Source: Alkalimarinus alittae (GTDB lineage: Bacteria > Pseudomonadota > Gammaproteobacteria > Pseudomonadales > Oleiphilaceae). Taken from it: DNA of 64,000 nt. The notes beneath the pieces are model-generated. The model did not search any database. It saw nothing but the letters and a program-made list of their open reading frames with translations, and was not told where the DNA came from. Both the position numbers and the translations under genes were made by a program. Shown here one piece after another: positions 26,708-36,900 of the stretch. Each line of letters opens with the position of its first letter. Positions within the stretch are counted from its first letter, which is position 1. Location of the stretch: contig NZ_CP100390.1 of NCBI RefSeq assembly GCF_026016465.1, forward strand, positions 2,394,001-2,458,000, given 5' to 3'.

Positions 26708-27259
26708 TTAATCTGTTAGCCTACTCTGCTCTTCTTCACGATAATTTAGCGCTTCTAACTGCCGCTGCTTTTCTTCGTCACGCTGTTGCTGGTCTTCTAT
26801 TACTATCTGCTGATGACGACGCGCTTCTTTATCAAATATGTCTTTGAACTGTTTTCTGCTTTCTTGCCATACTTTATTTTGAGCCTCTATTACTTCATCC
26901 CTAAGAACCATTGAATACTTAATAAAGTAGAGGTAGTCGGAATTTAAGCGATAACGGGTATAAAACAACTTTATAAATTCTCGATGCTCTGGCGCAACAC
27001 TCAACTCCCACTCTTTAATACCGTTCATCAGGTATTGAGGTGATACACCTAAAATCTCACATAACTTATTAAACTTTATAAGATCGTTGGGTAACGCTTT
27101 ATCTTCAGGATCTTCCCAACGGGCAATTGTATTTCTATCGACCTGAATTAAGCGGGCAACATGCATCTTCGATAGCTTTCGACCGTTTTTTTCCCTTGCT
27201 GCTCTCAACCTAAGCGCAAAGTCTTTTTTAATCACAGGAAACTGGGTTTTGTATTTCAT
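26708..27259 (-). CDS. XRE-type helix-turn-helix regulator with coiled-coil tail
   Basis: A 183-residue DNA-binding protein. The N-terminal HTH (about 12-72) has the LRAAREKNGRKLSKMHVARL then QVDRNTIARWED, where IARWE is the recognition-helix signature of the XRE family, and SPQYLMNG follows. The C-terminal 60 residues are a strongly charged coiled coil (IEDQQQRDEEKQRQLEALNY). Two identical inverted palindromes lie 70-130 bases upstream of its start and are probable operators for this or for the neighbouring WYL regulator. It lies directly downstream of the WYL gene on the same strand, separated by about 215 bases. Function unknown. Confidence 0.78.
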   Translation of the reverse strand: MKYKTQFPVIKKDFALRLRAAREKNGRKLSKMHVARLIQVDRNTIARWEDPEDKALPNDLIKFNKLCEILGVSPQYLMNGIKEWELSVAPEHREFIKLFYTRYRLNSDYLYFIKYSMVLRDEVIEAQNKVWQESRKQFKDIFDKEARRHQQIVIEDQQQRDEEKQRQLEALNYREEEQSRLTD

Positions 27260-27327
27260 TATTCTTCTTATGCCTAGCGCTCATTAAGAATGCTTTTTCT
27301 CATATTTATGAGAATTAGTAAAACCAC

Positions 27328-27389
27328 ACTGCTACATTGAAGTAGCACTTTCCAATAAAAAACAAAAAATGCTACTTCAATGTAGCAGT
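27328..27389. promoter_or_regulatory. Pair of identical palindromes, 40 bp centre to centre
   Basis: A 20-base sequence at 27328-27347 recurs as an exact inverted copy at 27370-27389. Each arm contains its own palindrome, GCTAC-N6-GTAGC (27331-27346 and 27371-27386), so the region holds two equivalent, dyad-symmetric sites. They lie between the stop of the WYL gene and the start of the XRE gene. Two interpretations fit: tandem operators for a dimeric regulator, or one large hairpin of 20-bp arms and a 22-base loop that ends the recBCD-WYL transcript. The internal symmetry of each arm favours protein binding. Confidence 0.7.
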
Positions 27390-27473
27390 TATTTTTTAAT
27401 ATAGAAAAAATATTACTGAAAATGGTGCTTAGAACTAGCACAGTTATACTTATCTGGCAGGTTGGAAAGACTA

Positions 27474-28592
27474 TTATTTACCCGTATAGTTCTCTGATAA
27501 TGCCTTCAGTTCTGAAATAATGTCATTACGGATAACGCTAGGTTTAATAACCGTTGCCACTCGCCCTAATCCCATAATCCAATTTTTAAGTTGCACGGTT
27601 CGCTTCACACTGGCCGTCAACTCATAAATAGACGGGCTTATTTTTACTAAGCTTTGATCGTGACTGATGGGGTTTTCAGCTAAGTCTGCCATTAAATTAG
27701 TGGGCTCAAAAATGTTAAACCGTAATACCAATTGATAAAGCGCTTTATCTTGGTAGTCGATCATGACATCCATATTCCCTTCATCAAGATATGTCGCTAA
27801 GTTAAAGCGATCAGGGACGTTCGATGAATAGGTGGCCACTTCAATTTGATCAATTTTATGAATAAGAAAGTGTCTATATTCATTAGGCTTATTAATATCC
27901 TCGTGCTTTTTTGCAACTAAATAAAGCTTAGGTAAAAGAATCACAACACCGAATGGGTGAACCCGATAGGCTTTACCTCGGTAGTGTATATTTAACTGTT
28001 TCTCTTTTAAGATCGCCCTATAAATAGTATCAAGCACTGTAATATCATAATTAGCCGCTTGCAGTCGTTGCCCTCGCTGATAAAACTCGACAGAATCTTT
28101 TAACCGGCCAAATTGTTGAGGTGACACTTTTGAGGCTTCTTTTTGCAATTTAGAATCTGCATCTTTAAAGAAGCGCGCCATCTCCGTCAGTGTGTTTTTG
28201 GGCATAATGCCTGACAGGTGCTTTTGCGTCATGGCGAACGACAACGCGAGATAGGTCGGCATTTTCTCAAAGTCGTAGGCTAGCGTAGAGTAAGGGTCTA
28301 GCGACCACAGCAGGCTTTTTCCGCTTCCTCGTTCCGCCTCTAGTCCAAATTCATTATCCCCCTCGTCTTTCAATACATCATTGGCACCATAAAGAAAGTT
28401 AAGGTCTCTTTGTATGGTTCTTCTAATAGCCGAGTAATTAGAGTCCGATAGGCTTTCTAGCGTGTCCGCCGAGCCATAACTCTCAAAATAATCACTACTT
28501 AGGAGGTGGTTAAGAATCTCGTCTGTAGACTTTTGAACACGAGAAGCACGTAAATAATCGAGAATGGCTAGCCGCCTTATAAACGTCTTCAT
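27474..28592 (-). CDS. WYL-domain transcriptional regulator
   Basis: A 372-residue regulator. The N-terminal winged helix (about 1-75: MKTFIRRLAILDYLRASRVQ and the AIRRTIQRDLNFLYG recognition helix) is followed by a WYL domain (about 190-300). In it IHYRGKAYRVHPFGVVILLP and KLYLVAKKH match the W-x-L/Y ligand-binding fold, with Tyr-Leu-Val in place of W-Y-L. A C-terminal WCX-like extension follows. WYL domains bind nucleic acids or small nucleotides and often control DNA-damage or defence genes. It is 13 bases downstream of recD on the same strand and so looks like the fourth gene of the recCBD operon, an unusual arrangement. Confidence 0.85.
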   Translation of the reverse strand: MKTFIRRLAILDYLRASRVQKSTDEILNHLLSSDYFESYGSADTLESLSDSNYSAIRRTIQRDLNFLYGANDVLKDEGDNEFGLEAERGSGKSLLWSLDPYSTLAYDFEKMPTYLALSFAMTQKHLSGIMPKNTLTEMARFFKDADSKLQKEASKVSPQQFGRLKDSVEFYQRGQRLQAANYDITVLDTIYRAILKEKQLNIHYRGKAYRVHPFGVVILLPKLYLVAKKHEDINKPNEYRHFLIHKIDQIEVATYSSNVPDRFNLATYLDEGNMDVMIDYQDKALYQLVLRFNIFEPTNLMADLAENPISHDQSLVKISPSIYELTASVKRTVQLKNWIMGLGRVATVIKPSVIRNDIISELKALSENYTGK

Positions 28593-28605
28593 CTACCCCT
28601 CAAAA

Positions 28606-30456
28606 TCAAAACAAATCAATCTGTGGTTTATCGCGGTAGAGCTTGTCGAATAAACCTGAGTTTCGGCTAACCCGTTTTTTAATACTTTTACTCCAAACAT
28701 GCTTGGTACAGTTAATTTCTAACCCGTTTTTTGCACGAGTGACGCCGGTATAAATAAGCTCTCGACTGAGAATCGGTGAATGATACTCTGGCAATACGAT
28801 TGCAATGCGGTTAAATTCAGAGCCTTGCGTCTTGTGTATCGTCATTGCGTAAACCAATTCGAAAGAAGGCAGTCGACTTAAACTTAACCAACGAACCTCA
28901 CCATCTCCCACAGGAAAAGCCGCTTGAAGCCGATCTTCGTGTCGCCAGATAATACCAATATCACCGTTGAATAAGCCCGTTTCATAGCTATTTTCATTTA
29001 TCATGATAGGACAACCATGATAATAAAGCGTATGGATAGGTACACTGAGGTGTCGTTTGATAGCACGATCTATCGCTATATTAATAGCGTCTACTCCACG
29101 CTCACCGCCCCGTGTTGCGGCCAAAAAACGAAAGCCCGAGAATTGCTGAAGGGCCACGTTTACGTCTTTCGGTTGACTAACAGGGAAGTAATACGACTCA
29201 GCCAGCTGCTTTAGCCAACCATTAAAATCACCTTGCGGCGTCAACGAGAGCTCATCACTCACTTCATTCAGCAGTGTCCAACTGGCCTTTATGTCACCAG
29301 TGATAATGGTTTTTGCAAGCTGCCCTATTCCGCCATCATCTTTAAACCGATAACTTTTAGTCAGTTTAGTCAGATGATCCACTGAAGTTTGTGTCGTGAC
29401 AGGTATAGAGTAACCCGTTAGGGCGTTCAACAGCGCCGCATTAGACTTGCTATAACCTGGGTGTGGATCAGGTGCGATATCTGCTAAGACGCTGCCTGCC
29501 GCGACTGAAGGTAGTTGGTTTGAATCTCCTAATAAAATTACCCTTGCATGCTCTGGCAATGCTCGAAATAAACGCGCCATCAAAGGTAAATCAACCATTG
29601 AGGCTTCATCCACGAGCAGAATATCGAGGCTTAATCGGTTTGATTCGTTAAATCTAAACTGGTGATGACGAGGTATAACCCCTAATAAACGGTGTATGGT
29701 CATCGCTTCATCTGGCACTGACGACCATACCTGTTCTGAAAACTCATGCTGGCGTTGTAGTTGGGCTTTTGCGTTACCAATAGACTCGGTTAAACGCTGA
29801 GCGGCCTTACCTGTTGGGGCCACCATTTTAATGATAAACGGTTCATCAAAAACTTCGCATAGCGCCACCAACAACTTCGTCACCGTCGTGGTTTTTCCCG
29901 TTCCCGGGCCACCTGTCACAATACAAAACTGTTTACCGAGTGCGTTAGCAACACTTACTTTTTGCCAATCAATATCCGCTGAGTGAGTCGAACTGCTGTC
30001 ATGGCCAAATAACTGAGCCAAGGCATGGCTTGCGCGTGAATGATCAAACGATACTTCATGGCTATATTTTTTAATGGCATTAACCACTTCATCTTCAAAG
30101 TGCCAATATCGACGCAAATAAAGTCGCCCACATTCATATACGATTGGGTGGGTCGACGCAGGCGCAATCGATAACAAACTGAGGTGTTGCTCCCAGTCGA
30201 CCACAGATGGGAACTGATAACCGCCAGTGCGAATATCATCTTCTGTTACCTGCTCCCACTGCGTTGTTTCAGCCCACTCGGCTAGCTGTAAACAACTATG
30301 GCCCTCTCTCAGTGCCTGACTACACGCTAGTACTGAAAAGAACAATAACTCATCGTCTGCCCTGTTCATCACATCGGCGAGAGATTTCGCTAAGAAGTAA
30401 TCAATTTCTTTAACACCTGAATAAGTAGAAATAAAATCGCCATAACGGTTATGCAT
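28606..30456 (-). CDS. recD: Exodeoxyribonuclease V alpha subunit
   Basis: The 5'-3' helicase subunit of RecBCD. I start at the ATG complementary to 30454-30456 because GGAGA lies just upstream; this overlaps recB by 8 bases. Residues about 180-189 are the Walker A loop (VTGGPGTGKTTTVTKLL), followed by LLVDEASMVDLPLM (Walker B), LGDSNQLPSV (motif III) and YAMTIHKTQGSEF (motif V/VI) near the C-terminus, all typical of RecD/TraA helicases. At about 616 residues it matches the usual length near 608. With RecB and RecC it processes double-strand DNA ends for recombination and degrades unprotected foreign DNA. Confidence 0.95.
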   Translation of the reverse strand: MHNRYGDFISTYSGVKEIDYFLAKSLADVMNRADDELLFFSVLACSQALREGHSCLQLAEWAETTQWEQVTEDDIRTGGYQFPSVVDWEQHLSLLSIAPASTHPIVYECGRLYLRRYWHFEDEVVNAIKKYSHEVSFDHSRASHALAQLFGHDSSSTHSADIDWQKVSVANALGKQFCIVTGGPGTGKTTTVTKLLVALCEVFDEPFIIKMVAPTGKAAQRLTESIGNAKAQLQRQHEFSEQVWSSVPDEAMTIHRLLGVIPRHHQFRFNESNRLSLDILLVDEASMVDLPLMARLFRALPEHARVILLGDSNQLPSVAAGSVLADIAPDPHPGYSKSNAALLNALTGYSIPVTTQTSVDHLTKLTKSYRFKDDGGIGQLAKTIITGDIKASWTLLNEVSDELSLTPQGDFNGWLKQLAESYYFPVSQPKDVNVALQQFSGFRFLAATRGGERGVDAINIAIDRAIKRHLSVPIHTLYYHGCPIMINENSYETGLFNGDIGIIWRHEDRLQAAFPVGDGEVRWLSLSRLPSFELVYAMTIHKTQGSEFNRIAIVLPEYHSPILSRELIYTGVTRAKNGLEINCTKHVWSKSIKKRVSRNSGLFDKLYRDKPQIDLF

Positions 30457-33400
30457 TATTATCTCCAAATAGCTCATCCAGTCTGTTTAGTAGTTCTGTC
30501 TCTATACTTGAGAAATAGACGCCTGCTTGTCCGTTAACCCCCATACCTCTTAGATAGAGATAATAAACACCACCAAAATGAGTTTCGGGTGTGTAATCTT
30601 CAATTCTTTGTTTTAGGTATCGATGAAGGGCTAAACAATAGATCAGATATTGAAGATCGTAGAAGTTATCTTGAATGTTTTGAGATAGATGTTCGTGATC
30701 GTAGCAACCATACTCATCCCCCAAATACGTCGACTTGTAATCAGCTATATAATATTTACCCCGCCATTCGAATACGAGGTCGATAAACCCATGCATCATG
30801 CCTTTTAACTGCACACCTTCAGGTAACTGAGGAAACGTTTTAGTCTGTCGATGATGCTGTAATACACCACTCAGCGCTTTCCGGGTAGTGGCATGGATAG
30901 GAAAGTAAAACTCAACTTCTCGTAGGGTTTTATTCAGTGCTAATTCACTCAGCGATAGACCGTCTGATAATTCGGCAGCAAGGCATTCGTCAAGCCAGTT
31001 AATCAACGCATTTATCTGGTCATCTTCAAGTTTACCAAAACGAATCAGTGGTTTTTTGAGCGCGTCAGTCCATAAAGGTTTCTGAAAGTCGACCACCTCT
31101 AAGGTATCGTGAAGCAGGTTACCTGCCGCAGCGCCTTTTTTTAGGGTAAACCTTAAATCGAGCTTTTGTTTTACCTCGACCACATCTGAACGTTCGGTAT
31201 TATCCCGATCAGGTTCTGCCATCACGCCATGCTTAAGGTTACGCGTAATAGCTGAAAACGAACTTATCCACCAATCATCTTCAATATTTCGCGTCATTCG
31301 TTGAACGGTGACGGGTTGCTGATCTTCACGTTTTGCGTTAACTAACGCGTCATCATAAAGCGCCGTTGTTGTGTCAATACGTTCACTATCATCGTCTAAT
31401 GTTTCGGTTACATCGACCACTTCTGCACTTAAAGGCGTGTCATTCACTGTAGCCATAATCGCGCCTAAAAGGTCATCGTCTTTATTAAGCCCAAGCATTA
31501 AGCCGAGCGGTGAACGCTGGTAATCTGAGAATGGCGTAGCCCCTAAGTAGCATGCGTATTTTGCTCTGGTTACAGCAACATACAGCAGTCGGACATCTTC
31601 GGCTGCTCGCTCCCTCTCGGCTATTTGCTGAATGTCAGAGTCAGCCCCTACAAACACCTTAGGCGCTTTAGTTGTTTCATCATGGTAGGTGTAATAGGCC
31701 GGTTTATTACTACCGCCTTTTGATCGAGTGGCAAAAGGTATAAACACCACGGGGTATTCCAACCCTTTTGAACCATGCAGGGTGACAATTTGAATTAGAT
31801 TATCGTCACTTTCAAGCCTCAACTCAGATGCGCTATCGCTTGCTGGGTTTTCAATTTTATCCCTTAGCCAACTGACTAACTCCCAAGGCTGGCGGTGTTT
31901 TTGACTCGCCGTCTGTAATAGCTCTAATAAATGCAATGTGTTGGTTAGCGCCCGCTCGTGTCGTTGCAACTCGGGTTTGAAGCTGTGATGTATCAGTTTA
32001 AACAGGGTTGCCATCAACCCCTTCCGCACCCAACTAGCTCTTGAATCGACAAACCGGGTTCGATGATATTCCCAGAATAATTCATCTTCTTGAAGTTTAT
32101 AAAGTTGCTGACTATCAAATCCACAGAGTCGAGTAGAGAGCGCAGCAATCAACATTCGATCATCTTCTGCTAATAGCATTCCCATAAGCACCGAGAGTAG
32201 TTCTGATGCCTCACTACTCAAGAATACATTTTCACGATTACTTAGATAAACCGATGAACAGCCATGGTTAGAAAGTGCCGCTTGGATCTCTTCTGCCTCG
32301 ATACGATCTCGAACCAGAACTGAGATATCTCGCTCTTCAATTACCTCACCGGAGGCGGTCTTTTTAGTGGTTAATAACTGCTTAATTTCACTTGCACACC
32401 AATCGGCTATAACCGCCCTAAATTGTTGATTATTAGCCCCCTTTCCGTAGTTTTTATCTTCAGGAAAATAGATATACTTCAGCGGTTTACCAAATACTGT
32501 TGATAAATTACTTTCATCAGCCTTAGTAGAAGATTTAACCGGTATATAGCCTATACCGTAATTAAACACATGCGTGGTTTGCTCAACGCTCGCTTGATCA
32601 TCTCCTGAGGGAATGGCCTGCCCATAAAATAGACGGTTATAGCCTTCTATTACACGAGATGAAGAGCGCCAATTAGTATCCATATACCATTGACTATCAG
32701 CATGATCGCGGGCGGTAAGGTACGCAAATACATCCCCGCCTCTAAACCCATATATGGCTTGTTTTGGATCGCCAATCATATATAACGCACTCGGTGTAAT
32801 GGATGTAAGGCCTGCTCGGTTATAAATATTATTAAAGATTGCGTATTGACTGGGGTCTGTATCTTGAAACTCATCCACTAAAGCCACGGGATATTGATTC
32901 ACCAAGTGATGGGCTAATGCGTCACCAACTTCGCCAGTTAACGCGTGTAGAAGAGAGGTTACGAGATCATCAAAATCCATTAACGCAGAACGTTTTTTTC
33001 GCTCTATGATATTCAAGGTAATGGCATTTAGTGCTTCGGTCACGATTGCATCGGCCCGAGCACGCCCTATTTCGTCAGCAATTTTTACGGCTTGTTGCTT
33101 TAGATCTTTTAAGGGACCAAAAAGCGCATTTAACTCAGTTTTAACCTCATCGGGTTTTCTCGAAAAGCGTTTACCATCAAACACCGACCCGGCAGATTTT
33201 GGCATTGGGTCTAACTCAGTCGACGTCAGCCAAGCCATTAGCTCGCTATACTCGTCTTGTCTTTTCACTTTATCTTTGTGACTATCAATCAATTCAGCAA
33301 ATATGACGCCTGAATGTTGTTCGATAAGCCGACAAGCGTCCGCTTTTTTAGTAAGAAAAGTCTGCTTTACCTTTTCAGGGTTACTCCCTTCAATCGAAAG

Positions 33401-33982
33401 CTCTTTACCCAGCAACGACCGAAATGTATCAGTGAACGCCTCTGGTGTTGAGTAATATCGAGTAACATCTAAATAATCTTCAGGGGTTTCATCTAATCGC
33501 CGGAACCAATCCCTAACCGCTTCAAGTTTTAACGCGTTACTATCCACTTCCATTTCAAGGTCAAACGGCAATCCACTTTCAAAGGCATTCTGAGATAATA
33601 CCCGCTTGCAAAACCCATGAATGGTAAAAATAGAGGCTTCATCAAGATCACCAATGGCCGTTCGTAAAATGATATTGGCCTCTTCATGAGAAACAATAGA
33701 CTCAAGGCTTTGATAAAACTCATCTGCTGAATCTCGCTTCCCCCACTTGGCCAAGGTATCTCTGAGTTCAGAATCAATTCGCCCTTTCAATTCCTCAGTC
33801 GCTGCCTTGGTAAACGTGACCACCAATAGGTTTTGTACCTTTAATTTACGCTCTAAGAGTAACCTGAGATAAATGCGCGTGATATTAAATGTTTTACCTG
33901 TTCCCGCACTGGCTTCAATCAGGTGAATACCTTCAAGGGGGATTTTATGCGCATCTAGCGTTAAGACAGAATCTTGGCTCAC
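30449..33982 (-). CDS. recB: Exodeoxyribonuclease V beta subunit
   Basis: A 1177-residue RecB, matching the length of the E. coli protein (1180). Walker A EASAGTGKTFNITRIYLRLL is at about 23-42. MDFDDLVTSLLHAL and VALVDEFQDTDPSQYAIF (motif II, about 375-392), the YMIGDPKQAIYGFRGGDVFA motif and LLYVAVTRAKYACYLG (motif VI) show UvrD-type helicase function. The C-terminal nuclease domain has GFIDLVFEWRGKYYIADYKS, with the catalytic D...D-x-K triad of RecB nucleases. It overlaps recC by four bases (ATGA), so translation is coupled. Confidence 0.96.
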   Translation of the reverse strand: MSQDSVLTLDAHKIPLEGIHLIEASAGTGKTFNITRIYLRLLLERKLKVQNLLVVTFTKAATEELKGRIDSELRDTLAKWGKRDSADEFYQSLESIVSHEEANIILRTAIGDLDEASIFTIHGFCKRVLSQNAFESGLPFDLEMEVDSNALKLEAVRDWFRRLDETPEDYLDVTRYYSTPEAFTDTFRSLLGKELSIEGSNPEKVKQTFLTKKADACRLIEQHSGVIFAELIDSHKDKVKRQDEYSELMAWLTSTELDPMPKSAGSVFDGKRFSRKPDEVKTELNALFGPLKDLKQQAVKIADEIGRARADAIVTEALNAITLNIIERKKRSALMDFDDLVTSLLHALTGEVGDALAHHLVNQYPVALVDEFQDTDPSQYAIFNNIYNRAGLTSITPSALYMIGDPKQAIYGFRGGDVFAYLTARDHADSQWYMDTNWRSSSRVIEGYNRLFYGQAIPSGDDQASVEQTTHVFNYGIGYIPVKSSTKADESNLSTVFGKPLKYIYFPEDKNYGKGANNQQFRAVIADWCASEIKQLLTTKKTASGEVIEERDISVLVRDRIEAEEIQAALSNHGCSSVYLSNRENVFLSSEASELLSVLMGMLLAEDDRMLIAALSTRLCGFDSQQLYKLQEDELFWEYHRTRFVDSRASWVRKGLMATLFKLIHHSFKPELQRHERALTNTLHLLELLQTASQKHRQPWELVSWLRDKIENPASDSASELRLESDDNLIQIVTLHGSKGLEYPVVFIPFATRSKGGSNKPAYYTYHDETTKAPKVFVGADSDIQQIAERERAAEDVRLLYVAVTRAKYACYLGATPFSDYQRSPLGLMLGLNKDDDLLGAIMATVNDTPLSAEVVDVTETLDDDSERIDTTTALYDDALVNAKREDQQPVTVQRMTRNIEDDWWISSFSAITRNLKHGVMAEPDRDNTERSDVVEVKQKLDLRFTLKKGAAAGNLLHDTLEVVDFQKPLWTDALKKPLIRFGKLEDDQINALINWLDECLAAELSDGLSLSELALNKTLREVEFYFPIHATTRKALSGVLQHHRQTKTFPQLPEGVQLKGMMHGFIDLVFEWRGKYYIADYKSTYLGDEYGCYDHEHLSQNIQDNFYDLQYLIYCLALHRYLKQRIEDYTPETHFGGVYYLYLRGMGVNGQAGVYFSSIETELLNRLDELFGDNNA

Positions 33983-36900
33983 GGTTGATGCTCCTGTAAT
34001 GAATCAAACAAGGGACTATAAAGGTCAACGATTGCTTGCTCCCATATACCAGGCCATTCAGGTTTTTGCTGCCAAAACCATTGTATGTAGGCATCGTACG
34101 AAAGCCCTCGTTGATTAAAGCTATCGCACCAAATACCATCAAAGTCAGAAGCCGCGAATACTTTGCCTGCCCGTCGCTTTTCAAAAATTTTTCTTGCCAA
34201 TTCTGCATTGATCAATCGAGGGGAAATAAGCCCCTCTTCTCGCTCTGCCAGCCATTTTTCAAGCTCTGCTTGGGGGTCTTCAATCAAGCCAAATTCAAGT
34301 ATTTGGTAACCTTCATTTTTTTGATCACGGTATAAACCTTTAGTGGATTCTATCAATGGAAAATCTCCCCGCTGAGAAGCCAGCGAGACTAAAAGATGAA
34401 ACAACCGCATCCGCACTAAATCTTTACCTTTAGGGTCAGCAGGCCGCCAGAATATAACGGTTGAACCGCTTAACCAACAAGTGCCAGAAATTTGGTAGTC
34501 TCCAATCACCACCGATATACTTATTCGCTCCATCGGTTGGTCTATCATGTTTTTTAGTGCTGCTGAGAAAACCTCTGCCTGCGCTTTCCATTCAGCCAAT
34601 TCTAACGCCGTACGGGGTGTATCAGGCAGATTCCCCCTAAGCAACTCGTGGTGAATTCGCTGATCTAAATCGTCTCCATCAATACTGCTATCAATAAGCT
34701 CCGACTGGATAATATAGCGATCTAAAAAGTTAGTTGTAAATGGCTCTGCGTCCTCAGGCATTTCAGCGACTGCGGCATTGAGATAGAGTTTCAATCGCTC
34801 TATCCCCATCGCCCGTGACGGGTTATCAAAAAATGAAACCAGTCGCTCTACATCAATCGCTATCAACGCGTCATCGTCTGTTGATACGTCACCTTCAACC
34901 TGCTTTGCATTAGCTGCTTCAGCAGGTTGTGACTTATAAGGTATGGGCGTTAAATTATCACGGGGCTCACGCCCATCCCCTAGCGATAGCCAACTGCCGT
35001 TAAAGCCAAAGAATGGCGACTGATAGTTTTTATGACTAAAAGGTTGAAGCGGATGACGCTGTATTTGCTTATTGGAATTCCAACCGTAACCCGCGTCTAG
35101 GTAATCTATAAGCTCTTTAACTAAGAGTGATGGTTGTCGTTCTTGGTTATTTTTAATATCACTGCCCTGATAACTTAAGTAGAGCTTATCGCGTGCAGAT
35201 ATTAGCGCCTCAAGAAAAAGATAACGATCATCCCCCCTACGCGACCTATCACCTAAACGTGGCGGTGATTCAGCAAGTAAGTCAAACCCCATGGGTTGTC
35301 GTTGACGAGGGAAGTCACCATCGTTTAAGCCTAAAATGGCAATAATTTTAAACGGTACGCTTCGCATCGGAATCATAGAGCAAAAAGTAATTTGCCCGGT
35401 CATAAAGCTTTGACCTTGTTGCGGCTGACTAAAGCAGTTGTTTAAGTAAGCAGAGACGACTGGTAACGATAATTTTCCACTAAAGTTGGCTGCAACCGCA
35501 TTTTCTACCAGGGTATTAATCGCTTTAATAATAATTTGATAACCGCTGGCATCTTCGCCTGCCTCTTCAAACGTGCTTTCTATCAAACGGATCAAAAAGT
35601 GTTGCCAATCAGCAGGCGTTCGCTCTTGTGTCAGTTGCTTTGCATAATATTGGAGATTTTCTATCAACCCCAATAGCCTTCCGAGTTTATCAGCGTAGCT
35701 CCCCTCAACCCAAGGCAGTGTTAGCATCTGAATGCCATCAGCCCCTTCATAGATTTGCTCACTGTCGGCTTGCGCAAAGCCGATAATGAGGCGATCTAAT
35801 CCTTGTTTCCAAGTAAACCGTTCATTACTACGCTTAACACCAGTAAACCCCGCTTTATGCTCTCGGTCTAAGCCCCAATGAATAGCCGCAACAGATAGCC
35901 AGTGGGTATAAAGCTCAACATCTGAAGGCTCTAAGCCAAACCGGCTTTGTACCGCAGGTATGCGTAAATACCCCAGAATTTGACTCACCTGAAAGCGGCT
36001 ATCCGGTAATGTTAATAGCTCAATAAATGCCTGAATAACTGGTTCTAAATCATTAAGCGTTCGATCAGCAATTGAGCATGGCAGCTGTGGATCGACTTCA
36101 GTATCAAATGATCGCCCTCGTTTAAATACTGAGTCGATATAGGGTGCATAGTTTTCTACTTGAGGACTCATCACCAGCACATCTTTAGGGGTCAGCGTGC
36201 TGTCGTGCTTAAACTGCATCAACAGCCAATCATGTAGCACCTGTATTTCTCGTAGTGCGCTATGTGCAGAGGCGACGACGATACTTGAGTCGCCTTCTTC
36301 AGGTTGCTCACTGGCGCTATCTGGCTGTTTAGTGCGCTTATCAGACAAAGTAAGAATGTCATCCTGCACACGTTGTAATAACGTATCGCGACCTGCGCTA
36401 TAAAATAGTGGTATTTCTGTATCTGTACGATCGCATAACAGCTTTAAACATTCTTGACCTTGTTGACCAAGATTCGCCAGTAAGGGATTACCGATTTCAT
36501 CGAAAATCGCAGATAAAGGCTGCCCTTTTTCAAGCCACTTGGCACGCTCGCGAATGAGCGTTTTTTCACTTCTTATATCACCCCAATATTCATCAGAGGG
36601 ATTAAGCATAAAAAAATGAACATCCGTATAGGATGCAATAACCTTAATAAAGTCCATCCATACCGGAGGCAACGCGTTAATGCCAAAAATAAATATACGT
36701 TTTGGTAATGGCTGAGAACTTGTTGCTAATTTTGCGATGGCTTTTTCTATTAAAGATAACGGAGGATCCCCTAGGCGCTTATGTAAATGTGTCCATAGCG
36801 TGCCTTGCCAGTGATGAGCTATAAGGTCACTTGCATTAGCCTCACTAGCCGCACGCCCACCGTCCGACGCCCACAATGATATCCACTCAGGTCGATAAAT

